Below, piece by piece: positions 1-8,099 of a DNA stretch of 37,466 bases. The notes under the pieces were generated by a model. It ran no database searches and was not told the DNA's origin. It saw nothing but the letters and a program-made list of their open reading frames with translations. Each line of letters starts with the position of its first letter. The stretch's first letter is position 1. A program made the translations under genes and the position numbers. This stretch comes from Rhizomonospora bruguierae (GTDB taxonomy: Bacteria > Actinomycetota > Actinomycetes > Mycobacteriales > Micromonosporaceae), in NCBI RefSeq assembly GCF_018397995.1, contig NZ_BBQH01000032.1, positions 51,436 to 88,901 of the forward strand, written 5' to 3'.

Positions 1-1060
1 GGCGCCCGCCAGCGCCGCCGCCGCGCCCGGCGCCGGCCCGCGGGCGACCGCGCTCGCCGCCGCTCCGCTCGGCCTCCGCCCGGGTGCCGCCGCTGTCGCC
101 GCCCGAGCGCGCCGCGGCGACGGCGAAGACGGCTCGTTCCAGGGCGTACCCGCGGTCGTCGGCGCCCCCCTTGACGGCGGCGTTGCACTCGGCCGCGGCC
201 TGCATCGCGTCCACCAGCCCCTCCGGGGACCAGCCCCGGCCCTGCCGCTGCGCGCGCTCGATCTTCCAGGCCGGCATCCCCAGCGACGATGCCAACTGGT
301 ACGGGTTGCCCCGCCCGGCGGACGCCACCCGCGCCACGGTGCGCACCCCGTCCGCGATCGCGTCGGCGATCGGCACCGGGTCGACGCCCACGTGCAGTGC
401 CCACCGCAGCGCTTCGAGCGCGCCGGGCACGTCGCCGACCATGGCCGCGTCCGCGACGGTGAAGCCGCTGACCTCGGCCCGCCCCCGGTAGTACCGGGCG
501 ATGGTCTCCGCGCTGATCCGCCCGTCGGTGTCGACCATGAGCTGCGAGCAGGCCGAGGCCAGGTCGCGCAGGTCGTTGCCGACCGCCGCGATCAGCGCCT
601 CCGCCGCGTCCTCCGCGCACCGCCCGCCGAGGCGGCGCACCTCGTCCCGGACGAACTCCACCCGCTCGCGCGGCCGGGTGATCCTGCCGGCCGGCACCAC
701 GGTGGCGCCCGCCCCGCGCAGCCCCTCGGCGAGGGCCTTGCCCTTGGCGCCGCCCGCGTGCGCCACCACGAGGGTCACGTCCGGGTCGGGGTTGCTCGCG
801 TACGCCAGCAGGGCCGCGATGAGGTCCTTCTTCGCGTCCTGCCCGGACCGGACGGCGAGCACCCGCCGGCCGCCGAACAGCGAGGGGCTGAGCATCTCGG
901 CCACCTCGCCGGGCACCAGCGTGCCCGCGTCGTACTCGCGGATGTCGGCGCCGGGGTCGGCGGCGCGGGCTGCCTCGATGGTGCGCGCCACGGCCCGGGA
1001 GGCGAGGAACTCGTCATCGCCCAGGACGAGCACGAGCGCGGCTGGATGTGCGGGGGTCAC
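1..1060 (-). CDS. holA: DNA polymerase III subunit delta (partial, runs off left edge)
   Basis: HolA is the clamp-loader subunit that opens the beta sliding clamp during replication. The translation starts at a GTG at 1060 (VTPAHPAALVLVLGDDEFLA) and keeps the typical delta features: the LVLGDDEFL opening, a VRSGQDAKKDL stretch, a LRDLASACSQL helix and a C-terminal SSLGMPAWKIERAQRQ segment. The family is usually about 320-340 residues. Here 353 codons are open to the window edge without a stop, and the last 30 or so visible residues are a Gly/Arg/Ala-rich low-complexity tail. The true C-terminus lies outside the window. No Shine-Dalgarno is seen, and GAATAT lies six bases before the GTG, so the mRNA may be leaderless (weak evidence). 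It is divergent from nothing and follows comEC on the same strand after about 140 bases. Confidence 0.9.
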   Translation of the reverse strand, partial: MTPAHPAALVLVLGDDEFLASRAVARTIEAARAADPGADIREYDAGTLVPGEVAEMLSPSLFGGRRVLAVRSGQDAKKDLIAALLAYASNPDPDVTLVVAHAGGAKGKALAEGLRGAGATVVPAGRITRPRERVEFVRDEVRRLGGRCAEDAAEALIAAVGNDLRDLASACSQLMVDTDGRISAETIARYYRGRAEVSGFTVADAAMVGDVPGALEALRWALHVGVDPVPIADAIADGVRTVARVASAGRGNPYQLASSLGMPAWKIERAQRQGRGWSPEGLVDAMQAAAECNAAVKGGADDRGYALERAVFAVAAARSGGDSGGTRAEAERSGGERGRPRAGAGRGGGAGGR

Positions 1061-1200
1061 CGGGCCATATTCGCACGATCACCCGACAGGGTATGGCGCG
1101 TCGCTCGATCGGTATCAGGACAGATCATGACGCGCAGAAACGGACGAATCGCCGTAACCTTTCGGCGGCGGTCGCGATGAACCTGGCCCGCTAGCTGCCG

Positions 1201-3618
1201 TTACGATGATGCGCCACGCTCCGCTATCGCAATGCCACGCTCCGTGAACAGCACCGCCACGTCGCCGTCCCGGTCGGTTCGCAGCACCCGCGCCCCGCCC
1301 CGCGCGAGGCGGGCCAGCAGCGACGGGTTCGGGTGCCCGTAGTCGTTGCCCAACCCGACCGACACGAGCGCGACGGTCGGGTCGACGGCGTCGAGAAACG
1401 CCGGCTCCTGGTACGCGCTGCCGTGGTGGGCCACCTTCAGGACGGGCGCCCGCAGCGGCCCCGCGCCGTACCGCTCCAGCAGCGCCCGCTGTTCCTCCTC
1501 TTCCGCGTCCCCCGCGAGCAGGATGTCGACGCCACGTACCCGGGCGCGCAGGACCAGTGAGTTGTTGTTCGGATCGGAGCGCGTGCCCCGTAGCACGTCC
1601 GCCGGTGCGAGCACGGTGAGGCTGAGCGGGCCCGCCGCGTAGGACCAGCCCGCCCCCGGCACGCTGATCGGCGCCCCCTGTGCGGCGGCCTGCTCCTGCA
1701 CGGCCCGCCGCCCGCCGGCCGGCTCGGGCCACGCCGGTACCGCGACCGCCGCCACCCGCCGCCCCCGGAACACCCCCGCCACACCGCCCACGTGGTCCGC
1801 GTGGAAGTGGCTGACCACGAGCAGCGGTACCGCGCGCACGCCGAGCCGGCGCAGGCAGCGGTCCGTGGCCGCCGGCTCCGGACCGGCGTCGACGACGACC
1901 GCCCGGCCGGCCCCGACGGGCAGCACCACCGCGTCGCCCTGGCCGACGTCGCAGGCCACCATGATCCAGCCGGCCGGCGGCCAGCCGGAGGCCACCCACC
2001 GCACCGGGAGCGCGCCCACCACGGCCGCCGCCGCCACGACCGCCACCAGCCGGCGCACCACCGGCCGCCGGGCGGCGAGCAGCAGCGCGACCGTCACCCC
2101 GCCGAGCAGCAACGCCCCCACCACCCCGGCGGGCCAGGGCAGCACGCCGGCGGGCAGTTCCGCCCCGTACCGGGCGACGGCCACCAGCCAGCGCGCGGGC
2201 CACCCGGCCAGCCACGCCAGCGCCGCCGCCCCCGCGGGCAGGACCGGGGACACCGCGGCCGCCGCCACTCCCAGCACGGTCGCCGGGGCGATCGCGGGCG
2301 CCACCAACAGGTTCGCCGGCAGCGCGACGATGCTCACCTGCCCGGACAGCCCGGCGATGACCGGCGCGCAGGCCACCTGGGCCGCGGCCGGGATCGCCAG
2401 GGCCTCGGCGAACCCCACCGGCACGCCGAGCCGGCGCAGCCCGTCCCGCCAGCGGGCGCCGAGCAGGAGCAACCCACCGGTCGCCAGCACGGAGAGCGCG
2501 AACCCGGCGTCCACGGCAAGCCCCGGGTCGGCCACGATCAGGACCATGATCGTGGCGCAGAGCGCCGGCAGCGCCGCCCGCGACCGCCCGGACACCAGAG
2601 CCAGCAGCCCCACCGCACCCATCGCTGCGGCCCGCACCACGCTCGGCGACGGCCGGGCGAGGATCACGAAGCCCACGAGCGCTACCGCGCACGCCACCAC
2701 CGCCACCCGCGGACCGGCCCGGCACCAGCGGGCGAGGAGCAGCACCGCACCCAACACGATCGCGACGTTGCTGCCACTGACGGCCGTTAAATGGGTCATA
2801 CCGGTCGTCACGAAGTCCGCCCGGACCGCCGGGTCCAGGCGGCTCACATCCCCAACGACCAGGCCCGGCAGCAGGCCACCGGGCTCGTCCGGCAGCGGCG
2901 CGCAGGCCCGCTGTAACCCGGCCCGCAGCACCCCGGCCGCCCGCTGCACCCATGGTGCGCGGCCGATCGGGCGGGGCGCCCCGGTCACCGAGAGCGCGGC
3001 GGCCCGCAGGTCGCCGCCCCGCGGTGGCATGAGCCGCCCCGACGCGGCGAGCCGCTGCCCCGGCAGGAATCCCGGCCAACCGGGGTCGCTGCCGAGGACC
3101 ACGATGCCAGCGGACGTGCTGAGGGCGCTCGGCGGATCGTCGGCGGTGATCCGGACCAGCCGGGCGGGGGCGACGAAGGACGGCGGGCGCCCGACCGACC
3201 CCCGCGTCCGGGTCGGGTCGCCGGTCAGCACGAACACCGCCTCGACCCGCGCCCCGTCGTGGGCGAGACGGGCCAGCGATGGGGCGTCCCTGGCCACCAA
3301 CCGGGCGGCGGTGGCGGCCGTACCGCAGGCGGTACCGACCAGCAGCCCGGCCACGATCCACCGCATCCGGCCCGCGGACCGGAACCAACCCCGCGCCCGC
3401 CCGGCGGCGAGGGTGGGGGCGGCGGCGGTGAGGACCGCGCCGACGGTGGCGCCGAGGGCCACCAGGGCGGCGGTGGGCGCCGTGCCGTGTATGGCGGCCA
3501 GGGCGCTCAACCACGCCGCCACGGCCGGGCCGGCGAGCCGTAGGTCGGGTGCCTCGGGTGGGGCCGTGGCACCGTCTTCCCGGCTCGTGAAGCGGCGCAG
3601 GGCCGCCGCGACGGTCAC
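1201..3618 (-). CDS. comEC: ComEC/Rec2 family membrane protein (DNA-uptake channel homologue)
   Basis: The 805-residue protein has the full ComEC architecture. A hydrophobic N-terminal region with a DUF4131-like soluble part covers roughly residues 30-220. The polytopic Competence domain covers about 240-530 and has the [10 protein letters not shown] signature near 275-284. A C-terminal metallo-beta-lactamase-like domain contains DVGQGDAVV near 567, HFHADHVGG near 604-612 and a later AHHGS motif. In naturally competent bacteria this family carries single-stranded DNA across the cytoplasmic membrane. The MBL domain is thought to act as a nuclease. The GTG start at 3618 overlaps the TGA of comEA (GTGA), which indicates translational coupling. 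Natural competence is not well established in actinomycetes, so the physiological role here is inferred only from the family. Confidence 0.93.
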   Translation of the reverse strand: MTVAAALRRFTSREDGATAPPEAPDLRLAGPAVAAWLSALAAIHGTAPTAALVALGATVGAVLTAAAPTLAAGRARGWFRSAGRMRWIVAGLLVGTACGTAATAARLVARDAPSLARLAHDGARVEAVFVLTGDPTRTRGSVGRPPSFVAPARLVRITADDPPSALSTSAGIVVLGSDPGWPGFLPGQRLAASGRLMPPRGGDLRAAALSVTGAPRPIGRAPWVQRAAGVLRAGLQRACAPLPDEPGGLLPGLVVGDVSRLDPAVRADFVTTGMTHLTAVSGSNVAIVLGAVLLLARWCRAGPRVAVVACAVALVGFVILARPSPSVVRAAAMGAVGLLALVSGRSRAALPALCATIMVLIVADPGLAVDAGFALSVLATGGLLLLGARWRDGLRRLGVPVGFAEALAIPAAAQVACAPVIAGLSGQVSIVALPANLLVAPAIAPATVLGVAAAAVSPVLPAGAAALAWLAGWPARWLVAVARYGAELPAGVLPWPAGVVGALLLGGVTVALLLAARRPVVRRLVAVVAAAAVVGALPVRWVASGWPPAGWIMVACDVGQGDAVVLPVGAGRAVVVDAGPEPAATDRCLRRLGVRAVPLLVVSHFHADHVGGVAGVFRGRRVAAVAVPAWPEPAGGRRAVQEQAAAQGAPISVPGAGWSYAAGPLSLTVLAPADVLRGTRSDPNNNSLVLRARVRGVDILLAGDAEEEEQRALLERYGAGPLRAPVLKVAHHGSAYQEPAFLDAVDPTVALVSVGLGNDYGHPNPSLLARLARGGARVLRTDRDGDVAVLFTERGIAIAERGASS

Positions 3619-4454
3619 ACCGTCACCAGTGACTTCAGGTCGTCGTACCGGGCGTTGCCGATGCCCTGGACCTGGCGCAGTTCGCTGACCGAGCGGAAAC
3701 CGCCGTGCGCCTCGCGATAGTCGAGGATCCGTTGGGCCAGCACCGGGCCGACGCCGGGAAGGGCGTCCAGCTGGGCGAGGGTGGCGGTGTTGAGGTTGAG
3801 CGGCCCGCCGCCACCCGCCGCCGGCACGCCGGTCGCGCCGCCGCCAGCCTCGGCCCCGGGCGGGGCGGTGATCCCGACGGCGATGAGTTCGCCGTCGGTG
3901 ACCTTGCGGGCGAGGTTCAGCAGGGCGATGTCGGTGCCGGGCAGCAGGCCGCCGGCGGCCTCGATCGCGTCGGCCACGCGCGCGCCGGCCGGCAGCCGGA
4001 CCAGGCCGGGGCGGCGGACCTTGCCGACCACCGCCACCACCACCTCCGCCGCCGGGGCCGAGGACGGCGGGTCGGCCGGCTGCCCGGCGGGCTGGGCGGT
4101 GGCGGCGGCCGGCTCCGCCACCGGGTCGGCGTGCGGGCGCGCCCGCCAGGCCAGGACGGCGGCGATCAGCACGACGACGACGCCCACCGCGACGAGCGCC
4201 CGGACTCCACGCCGGCCGGGGTCGAAGGCGCCCGCGCTCAGGCTCGCCGGCGCCAGCCCCGGCACCGCCGCACCCGCCGCCGCTTCTGCCGTCGAGGCCG
4301 GCGACGAGGGCGGCGGCGAGGACGGCGGCGGCGCCGGATCGGTCGTCGCCGGGCGCTCGGTGCCGAAGGCCGGACGGATCCGCGTCACGGTGCCCGGCAC
4401 CACCGTCATCAGGCGGCGGCGTACCGCCTCCTCGTCATCCCCCGTCTCGCGCAC
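3615..4454 (-). CDS. comEA: ComEA-like helix-hairpin-helix DNA-binding protein
   Basis: This 279-residue membrane-anchored protein has a Pro/Ala/Ser-rich cytoplasmic N-terminus and one transmembrane helix near residues 86-103 ([17 protein letters not shown]). An SLBB domain follows at about 137-187 ([20 protein letters not shown]). The C-terminal tandem helix-hairpin-helix domain covers about 218-279 ([19 protein letters not shown], then [15 protein letters not shown]). ComEA binds double-stranded DNA outside the membrane and hands it to ComEC, and the comEC gene overlaps its stop codon. The chosen GTG start has no Shine-Dalgarno. TAGCTT lies exactly six bases upstream (4461-4466), which suggests a leaderless mRNA. 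ATG codons further in would shorten only the disordered N-terminus. Confidence 0.92.
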   Translation of the reverse strand: MRETGDDEEAVRRRLMTVVPGTVTRIRPAFGTERPATTDPAPPPSSPPPSSPASTAEAAAGAAVPGLAPASLSAGAFDPGRRGVRALVAVGVVVVLIAAVLAWRARPHADPVAEPAAATAQPAGQPADPPSSAPAAEVVVAVVGKVRRPGLVRLPAGARVADAIEAAGGLLPGTDIALLNLARKVTDGELIAVGITAPPGAEAGGGATGVPAAGGGGPLNLNTATLAQLDALPGVGPVLAQRILDYREAHGGFRSVSELRQVQGIGNARYDDLKSLVTV

Positions 4455-4460
4455 GCCGCC

Positions 4461-4466
4461 AAGCTA
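4461..4466 (-). promoter_or_regulatory. -10 element of comEA (leaderless)
   Basis: TAGCTT on the minus strand matches the TANNNT -10 pattern and is separated by six bases (GGCGGC) from the GTG start of comEA. Transcription would begin at or next to the start codon. No convincing -35 hexamer is visible at 16-19 bases upstream. Confidence 0.4.
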
Positions 4467-4507
4467 GGACCGGCCCCGACCCGCCGTCTCCCACCCGACC
4501 ATCAACC

Positions 4508-4534
4508 TGGGGACAACCCGTCGGCTGTGGACAA
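4508..4534 (-). promoter_or_regulatory. pair of DnaA-box-like 9-mers upstream of comEA
   Basis: On the minus strand, TTGTCCACA (4534 to 4526) exactly matches the actinobacterial DnaA-box consensus. TTGTCCCCA (4516 to 4508) differs at one base. Both face the same way and are spaced 18 bp start to start, in the 104-bp gap between the degV-family gene and comEA, about 55-80 bp before the comEA start. Binding by DnaA is inference. Confidence 0.4.
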
Positions 4535-4558
4535 CTGCACCAGTCCAAGATGGATCTG

Positions 4559-5407
4559 TTACGGGCGGCGGTGGGTGACGATGCTGAGCAGGCCCGGACC
4601 GGTGTGCGCGGCCACCGCGGCGCCGATCTGAAGGACGAACCGTTCGCGCAGGCGGGCGCCGAGGCGCTCGGTGAGGGCGGCGACGAGCGCGGCCGCCCGC
4701 TCGGGCGCGTCGAGGTGGTGGACCGCGACATCGACCGGGCCGTCGCCGGCGGACTCCACGGCGAGGTCGACCAGGCGGGCCAGGGCGCGGGTGGCGGTGC
4801 GGACCCGGTCGCGGACGACGATCGCGCCGTTGCCCATGCGCAGGATCGGCTTCACCGACAGCGCCGTCCCGAGCAGCGCGGACGCCGCGCCGATGCGGCC
4901 GCCGCGGCGCAGGAAGTCCAGCGTGTCCACGTAGAACAGGGTGGTCGTGCGCTCGGCCGCGGCCACCGCCGCCGCCTCGACCCGGGGCAGGTCCGCGCCG
5001 GCGGCGGCCGCCTCCGCCGCGGCCAGAACCGGAAAGCCCAGACCCATTCCGGTGGACCGGGAGTCGACCACCGCCGAGGGTACGGGCAGCTCAGCGGCGG
5101 CGTGCGCGGCGCTGTCGTACGTGCCGGACAGGTTCGCCGACAGGTGCACCGAGAGGATGCCGGTGGCCCCGTCGGCGATCAGCCGGCGGTACTCGGACCG
5201 GAACTCCTCGGGCGCCGGACGGGAGGTGCTGACCGTCGCGCGGCGGGTGGCGAGCGCCCCGGCGACGTGCTCCGGGGTGACGTCGCGGCCCTCGTGGCCG
5301 GCGGCGCCGTCGATGACGACCGTGAGCGGGACGACCGTCACCCCGCGCTCACGGCACAGCTCGGGAGGCAGGTCGGCCGTGGAGTCGGTCACCACCGCGA
5401 CAGGCAT
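4559..5407 (-). CDS. DegV family fatty-acid-binding protein
   Basis: The 282-residue protein starts with MPVAVVTDSTADLPPEL, the DegV N-terminal signature around the Asp-Ser-Thr that contacts the lipid carboxylate. The rest is full length for the family, including SVHLSANLSGTYDSA, VVDSRSTGMGLG, FLRRGGRIGAASALLGTALSVKPIL and a C-terminal HHLDAPERA region. DegV (FakB-like) proteins bind a fatty acid, and FakB members present it to the FakA kinase for phosphorylation. No FakA partner lies in this window. The ATG at 5407 has TAGCGT six bases upstream and no Shine-Dalgarno, so the mRNA is probably leaderless. The gene is tandem with comEA and comEC but separated by 104 bases, so it may be a separate transcript. 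Confidence 0.93.
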   Translation of the reverse strand: MPVAVVTDSTADLPPELCRERGVTVVPLTVVIDGAAGHEGRDVTPEHVAGALATRRATVSTSRPAPEEFRSEYRRLIADGATGILSVHLSANLSGTYDSAAHAAAELPVPSAVVDSRSTGMGLGFPVLAAAEAAAAGADLPRVEAAAVAAAERTTTLFYVDTLDFLRRGGRIGAASALLGTALSVKPILRMGNGAIVVRDRVRTATRALARLVDLAVESAGDGPVDVAVHHLDAPERAAALVAALTERLGARLRERFVLQIGAAVAAHTGPGLLSIVTHRRP

Positions 5408-5413
5408 GCCGGC

Positions 5414-5419
5414 ACGCTA
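5414..5419 (-). promoter_or_regulatory. -10 element of the degV-family gene (leaderless)
   Basis: TAGCGT on the minus strand, six bases (GCCGGC) before the ATG at 5407. This fits a -10 element whose transcript starts at the start codon. No clear -35 is visible. Confidence 0.45.
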
Positions 5420-5523
5420 ACCGATGAGCGCCGCTCCGCGGCACTGCGCCGCTACCGCAATCCGATCTCCGACCCGCACGCCGACGCGGGCGGCGCCCCC
5501 ACGGCCGCTTCGCGAACCCGCGG

Positions 5524-6000
5524 TCAGGCGGGGACGACGGCGGTCACCTCGAAGGGCGTGCCCTGCTGGCAGGTCGTCATCAGGGTGGGGCGGGGGTGGC
5601 CGCGCAGGGTGACCGGGTCGCCGGCCCGCTCGATCTGGCGCTTCAGGTCGGCCGTGAGCACCAGCAGGTAGGTGGTGCCGGTCCGGGCCCGGATGACGCG
5701 GCAGCCGGCCTCGACGCCGTCCGCGACGTGGCCGGTGATGACGATTTCGCCGGCCGCGGTGGGCTGGCCGGCGCGGGGCGGGGCGGCGGGCGGCGGGACC
5801 GACGGGTCGGCGGGGAGTCGCGGCGTGGGCCCGGTGGTCACCTCCGGGGCGTCGGCCCCGGCCGGCGACGAGGCCCCGGTGGTGCCGGAGTCGATCGGGG
5901 CCGGCGGGGTCGCGGACGAGCCGGGGGCCGCGCCGCAGGCCGTCGCGCCGGCCATGGCGACGGCGGCGACGAGGAGCACGGCGGCGGAACGCGGGTTCAT
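5524..6000 (-). CDS. Small secreted lipoprotein, unknown function
   Basis: This 158-residue protein has a lipoprotein signal peptide (MNPRSAAVLLVAAVAMAGATAC), with the likely lipidated cysteine at residue 22. A Pro/Ser/Ala-rich linker of about 60 residues follows, then a small C-terminal domain from about residue 85 (GEIVITGHVADGVEAGC to the end). That domain contains two cysteines (EAGCRV and TTCQQG) that could form a disulfide outside the membrane. I do not recognise a named family, and the domain may be a small beta-barrel. TAGCGT (6011-6016) lies ten bases before the ATG, with AGAGG between, so the 5' leader would be only a few bases. It is probably transcribed alone. Confidence 0.8.
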   Translation of the reverse strand: MNPRSAAVLLVAAVAMAGATACGAAPGSSATPPAPIDSGTTGASSPAGADAPEVTTGPTPRLPADPSVPPPAAPPRAGQPTAAGEIVITGHVADGVEAGCRVIRARTGTTYLLVLTADLKRQIERAGDPVTLRGHPRPTLMTTCQQGTPFEVTAVVPA

Positions 6001-6127
6001 GACCTCTGGGACGCTACCGCCCGGCGGCCGGTTCCTTCGAGTGATGGTGCCGGCTCGACTTTCGGACCTTCCAGCGGGTCAAGGGTTGGACCGCGGTGGA
6101 TCGGCGGTCGTGGCGGCCGCCGGGTGG

Positions 6128-6179
6128 GAGATCTTGGTACCGCTCTGGCCAGAAATGCGGCGTGTCGTACCAAGATCTC
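6128..6179. repeat. Nested inverted repeat between lipoprotein and phosphatase genes
   Basis: GAGATCTTGGTAC (6128-6140) and GTACCAAGATCTC (6167-6179) form a perfect 13-bp inverted repeat with a 26-bp centre. The centre holds a second perfect palindrome, TCTGGCCAGA (6144-6153). The element sits in the 224-bp gap after the phosphatase stop and before the lipoprotein promoter. It is richer in A and T than its surroundings. It could be a terminator, an operator or a dispersed palindromic repeat, and the sequence alone does not decide. Confidence 0.6.
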
Positions 6180-6224
6180 GGCCCCGGCTGCTACAGCGTC
6201 GAGACCGACGAGCAAAACGATGCG

Positions 6225-6821
6225 CTACGACGCGTTGTACGTGACCAGGCGCCAGCCGCCCCGGCGGTCGTCCTGCTCCAGGACGCTCCAGTGACAGTTG
6301 GCCATGCCGACCAGGGTCCGCGCCACGCCCGGCGGCCACTCCAGCAGCTCGGCGACGGCCTGTTTGGCGGTACCGCCATGACAGGTGACCACGACCGTGC
6401 CGGACCGGGCGGCGGCGTCCTGGAGCGCTTCGCGGGCGCGTTTGGCCAGCTCCTCGGTGCTTTCGACGCCGTGCGCGTCGACCGGGTGCCCCTGGCGCCA
6501 GCGCAGGTACGCCTCCGGGTACCGGTCGGCGATCTGGAGGAGGGTCAGGCCCTGCCACTCGCCGTAGTAGCGCTCGCGGAGCCGGGCGTCGGCGCGGACC
6601 GGCACGTCCACCAGGGCGGACAGCGCGGCGGCGGTGTCGGCGGCGCGGCGCAGGTCGCTGGCGAGGATGTGGTCGGGGCGCAGGGCGGCGAGCTTCCGCG
6701 CGGCGACGGCCGCCTGCTCCCGGCCGAGCGGGCTCAGCGGGATGTCCGCGTGGCCCTGCACCCGCTGGCTCGCGTTCCACTCCGTGTTGCCGTGCCGCCA
6801 GATGATCAGCCGGTCGCTCAC
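6225..6821 (-). CDS. Histidine phosphatase family protein (phosphoglycerate-mutase-like)
   Basis: The 198-residue protein is a full-length branch-1 histidine phosphatase. The catalytic RHG motif is at residues 9-11 (IIWRHGNTEWN), the acid/base glutamate region is at RERYYGEWQG, and the second histidine is in VVVTCHGGTAKQ. These enzymes form a phospho-histidine intermediate and remove phosphate from small molecules. The substrate cannot be read from the sequence. The GTG at 6821 was chosen because GAAAGG lies about eight bases upstream and the protein then starts five residues before the first beta strand. Longer in-frame extensions run back through rsfS and are not credible. The order nadD, rsfS, phosphatase is conserved in actinobacteria, which suggests co-transcription. 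Confidence 0.92.
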   Translation of the reverse strand: MSDRLIIWRHGNTEWNASQRVQGHADIPLSPLGREQAAVAARKLAALRPDHILASDLRRAADTAAALSALVDVPVRADARLRERYYGEWQGLTLLQIADRYPEAYLRWRQGHPVDAHGVESTEELAKRAREALQDAAARSGTVVVTCHGGTAKQAVAELLEWPPGVARTLVGMANCHWSVLEQDDRRGGWRLVTYNAS

Positions 6822-6948
6822 GGTGTTGGCCTTTCGTTCCCGACTGCGGTGCTTCCTCCGCGGCCACCGGCCTCTCGGCGCTGCGTGCCGGGAGGGACGC
6901 TCCTCGCGCCCGCCATCACCGCCAGGCGTGCCCGGGTCAGCACGGCGG

Positions 6949-7353
6949 TCAGGCCGCGCCGTTGCCGCGGGACTCCGCCTCGACCAGCGCCCGGTCGTCG
7001 AACGGGATGATCGGGCAGTCCTTCCAGAGCCGGTCGAGGGCGTAGAACTCGCGCTCCTCGGTGTGCTGGACATGCACCACCACGTCGACGTAGTCCAGCA
7101 GGACCCAGCGGCCGCTGCGCTGGCCCTCGCGGCGGACCGGCTTGGCCTTCTCGGGCAGGTGGAGCAGCTGCTCCTCGATCGCGTCCACGATCGCCTGCAC
7201 CTGCCGCTCGTTGGGCGCGGAGGCGAGCACGAACGCGTCAGTGATGACGAGCTGGTCGCCGACGTCGATGACGACGATGTCCTGCGCCTTCTTGTCGGCG
7301 GCGGCCTGGGCGGCGCAGAGCGCCAGCTCACGGGCGCGCTCGGATGCGGGCAC
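6949..7353 (-). CDS. rsfS: Ribosome silencing factor RsfS
   Basis: This 134-residue protein of the RsfS/Iojap family binds ribosomal protein L14 and blocks subunit joining when nutrients run low. Conserved stretches are DKKAQDIVVIDVGDQLVITDAFVLAS near the N-terminus, then APNERQVQAIVDAIEE, GRWVLLDYVDVVVHV and the FYALDRLWKD ending. The GTG at 7353 is preceded by GGAAGGGAG at good spacing, so it is preferred over longer in-frame starts. It lies between nadD upstream (134-base gap) and the histidine phosphatase downstream (127-base gap), the usual actinobacterial order. Confidence 0.95.
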   Translation of the reverse strand: MPASERARELALCAAQAAADKKAQDIVVIDVGDQLVITDAFVLASAPNERQVQAIVDAIEEQLLHLPEKAKPVRREGQRSGRWVLLDYVDVVVHVQHTEEREFYALDRLWKDCPIIPFDDRALVEAESRGNGAA

Positions 7354-7487
7354 CGCACTCCCTTCCTCGACACCGGACCGGAATCGACCGACGGACCACG
7401 CGGTCGTCGGCGACGACTCCCAGCCTCTCACAGCATGCCCGCCGACCACCCGCGGGTTAACCCGCCGCCACCCCCGAAAAACCGGAC

Positions 7488-8081
7488 TCAGCGGTACAAG
7501 TTACGCTTTGCGATGTACTGGACCACGCCGTCCGGGACGAGATACCAGACCGGTTTGCCGGCGGCCACCCGGGCGCGGCAGTCGGTGGACGAGATCGCCA
7601 TGGCGGGCACCTCCACGAGGTGGACCGTGTCGGCGGGCAGGTGCTCGTCGGAGAGCACGAACCCGGGGCGGGTGACGCCGATGAACTTGGCCAGCGCGAA
7701 CATCGCGTCCGGGTCCTTCCAGGACAGGATCTTCTCCAGCGCGTCGGCTCCCGTGATGAAGAACAACTCCGAGTCCGCGCCGTACACGGCGTGCAGGTCG
7801 CGCAGGGTGTCAACGGTGTACGTGGGGCCGCGGCGGTCGATGTCGACGCGGCTGACCTGGAAGCGCGGGTTGGAGGCGGTGGCGACCACGGTCATCAGGT
7901 ACCGGTCCTCGGGTGAGCTGACCGAGTCCATGCCCTTCTGCCACGGCTGGCCGGTCGGCACGAAGACGACCTCGTCCAGCTCGAACAGGTCCGCGACCTC
8001 GCTGGCCGCGACGAGGTGCCCGTGGTGGATCGGGTCGAAGGTGCCGCCCATGATGCCGATTCGCCGCTTGTCCGCCGCCAC
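7488..8081 (-). CDS. nadD: Nicotinate-nucleotide adenylyltransferase
   Basis: NadD transfers AMP from ATP to nicotinate mononucleotide to make deamido-NAD, a step common to de novo and salvage NAD synthesis. The 197-residue protein has the nucleotidyltransferase signature [12 protein letters not shown] at residues 12-23 and the ISSTDCR motif near the C-terminus (ISSTxxR). The GTG at 8081 is preceded by TAGGAT six bases upstream. That sequence could be an AGGA Shine-Dalgarno, a -10 element for a leaderless mRNA, or both. It starts only 18 bases after the stop of pepN and leads the nadD-rsfS-phosphatase group. Confidence 0.95.
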   Translation of the reverse strand: MAADKRRIGIMGGTFDPIHHGHLVAASEVADLFELDEVVFVPTGQPWQKGMDSVSSPEDRYLMTVVATASNPRFQVSRVDIDRRGPTYTVDTLRDLHAVYGADSELFFITGADALEKILSWKDPDAMFALAKFIGVTRPGFVLSDEHLPADTVHLVEVPAMAISSTDCRARVAAGKPVWYLVPDGVVQYIAKRNLYR

Positions 8082-8087
8082 CGGCGC

Positions 8088-8093
8088 ATCCTA
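8088..8093 (-). promoter_or_regulatory. TAGGAT element before nadD (Shine-Dalgarno or -10)
   Basis: TAGGAT on the minus strand lies six bases before the GTG of nadD, in the 18-bp gap after pepN. TAGGAT is a classic actinobacterial -10, and the AGGA inside it could also pair with 16S rRNA at normal spacing. The sequence cannot separate the two roles. Confidence 0.35.
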
Positions 8094-8099
8094 AGCCGA

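Noticed and set aside
1115-3514. Long open frame in another minus-strand frame across comEC
   Set aside because: The translation is Arg/Gly-rich with no domain, while the comEC frame has full motifs and a conserved length.
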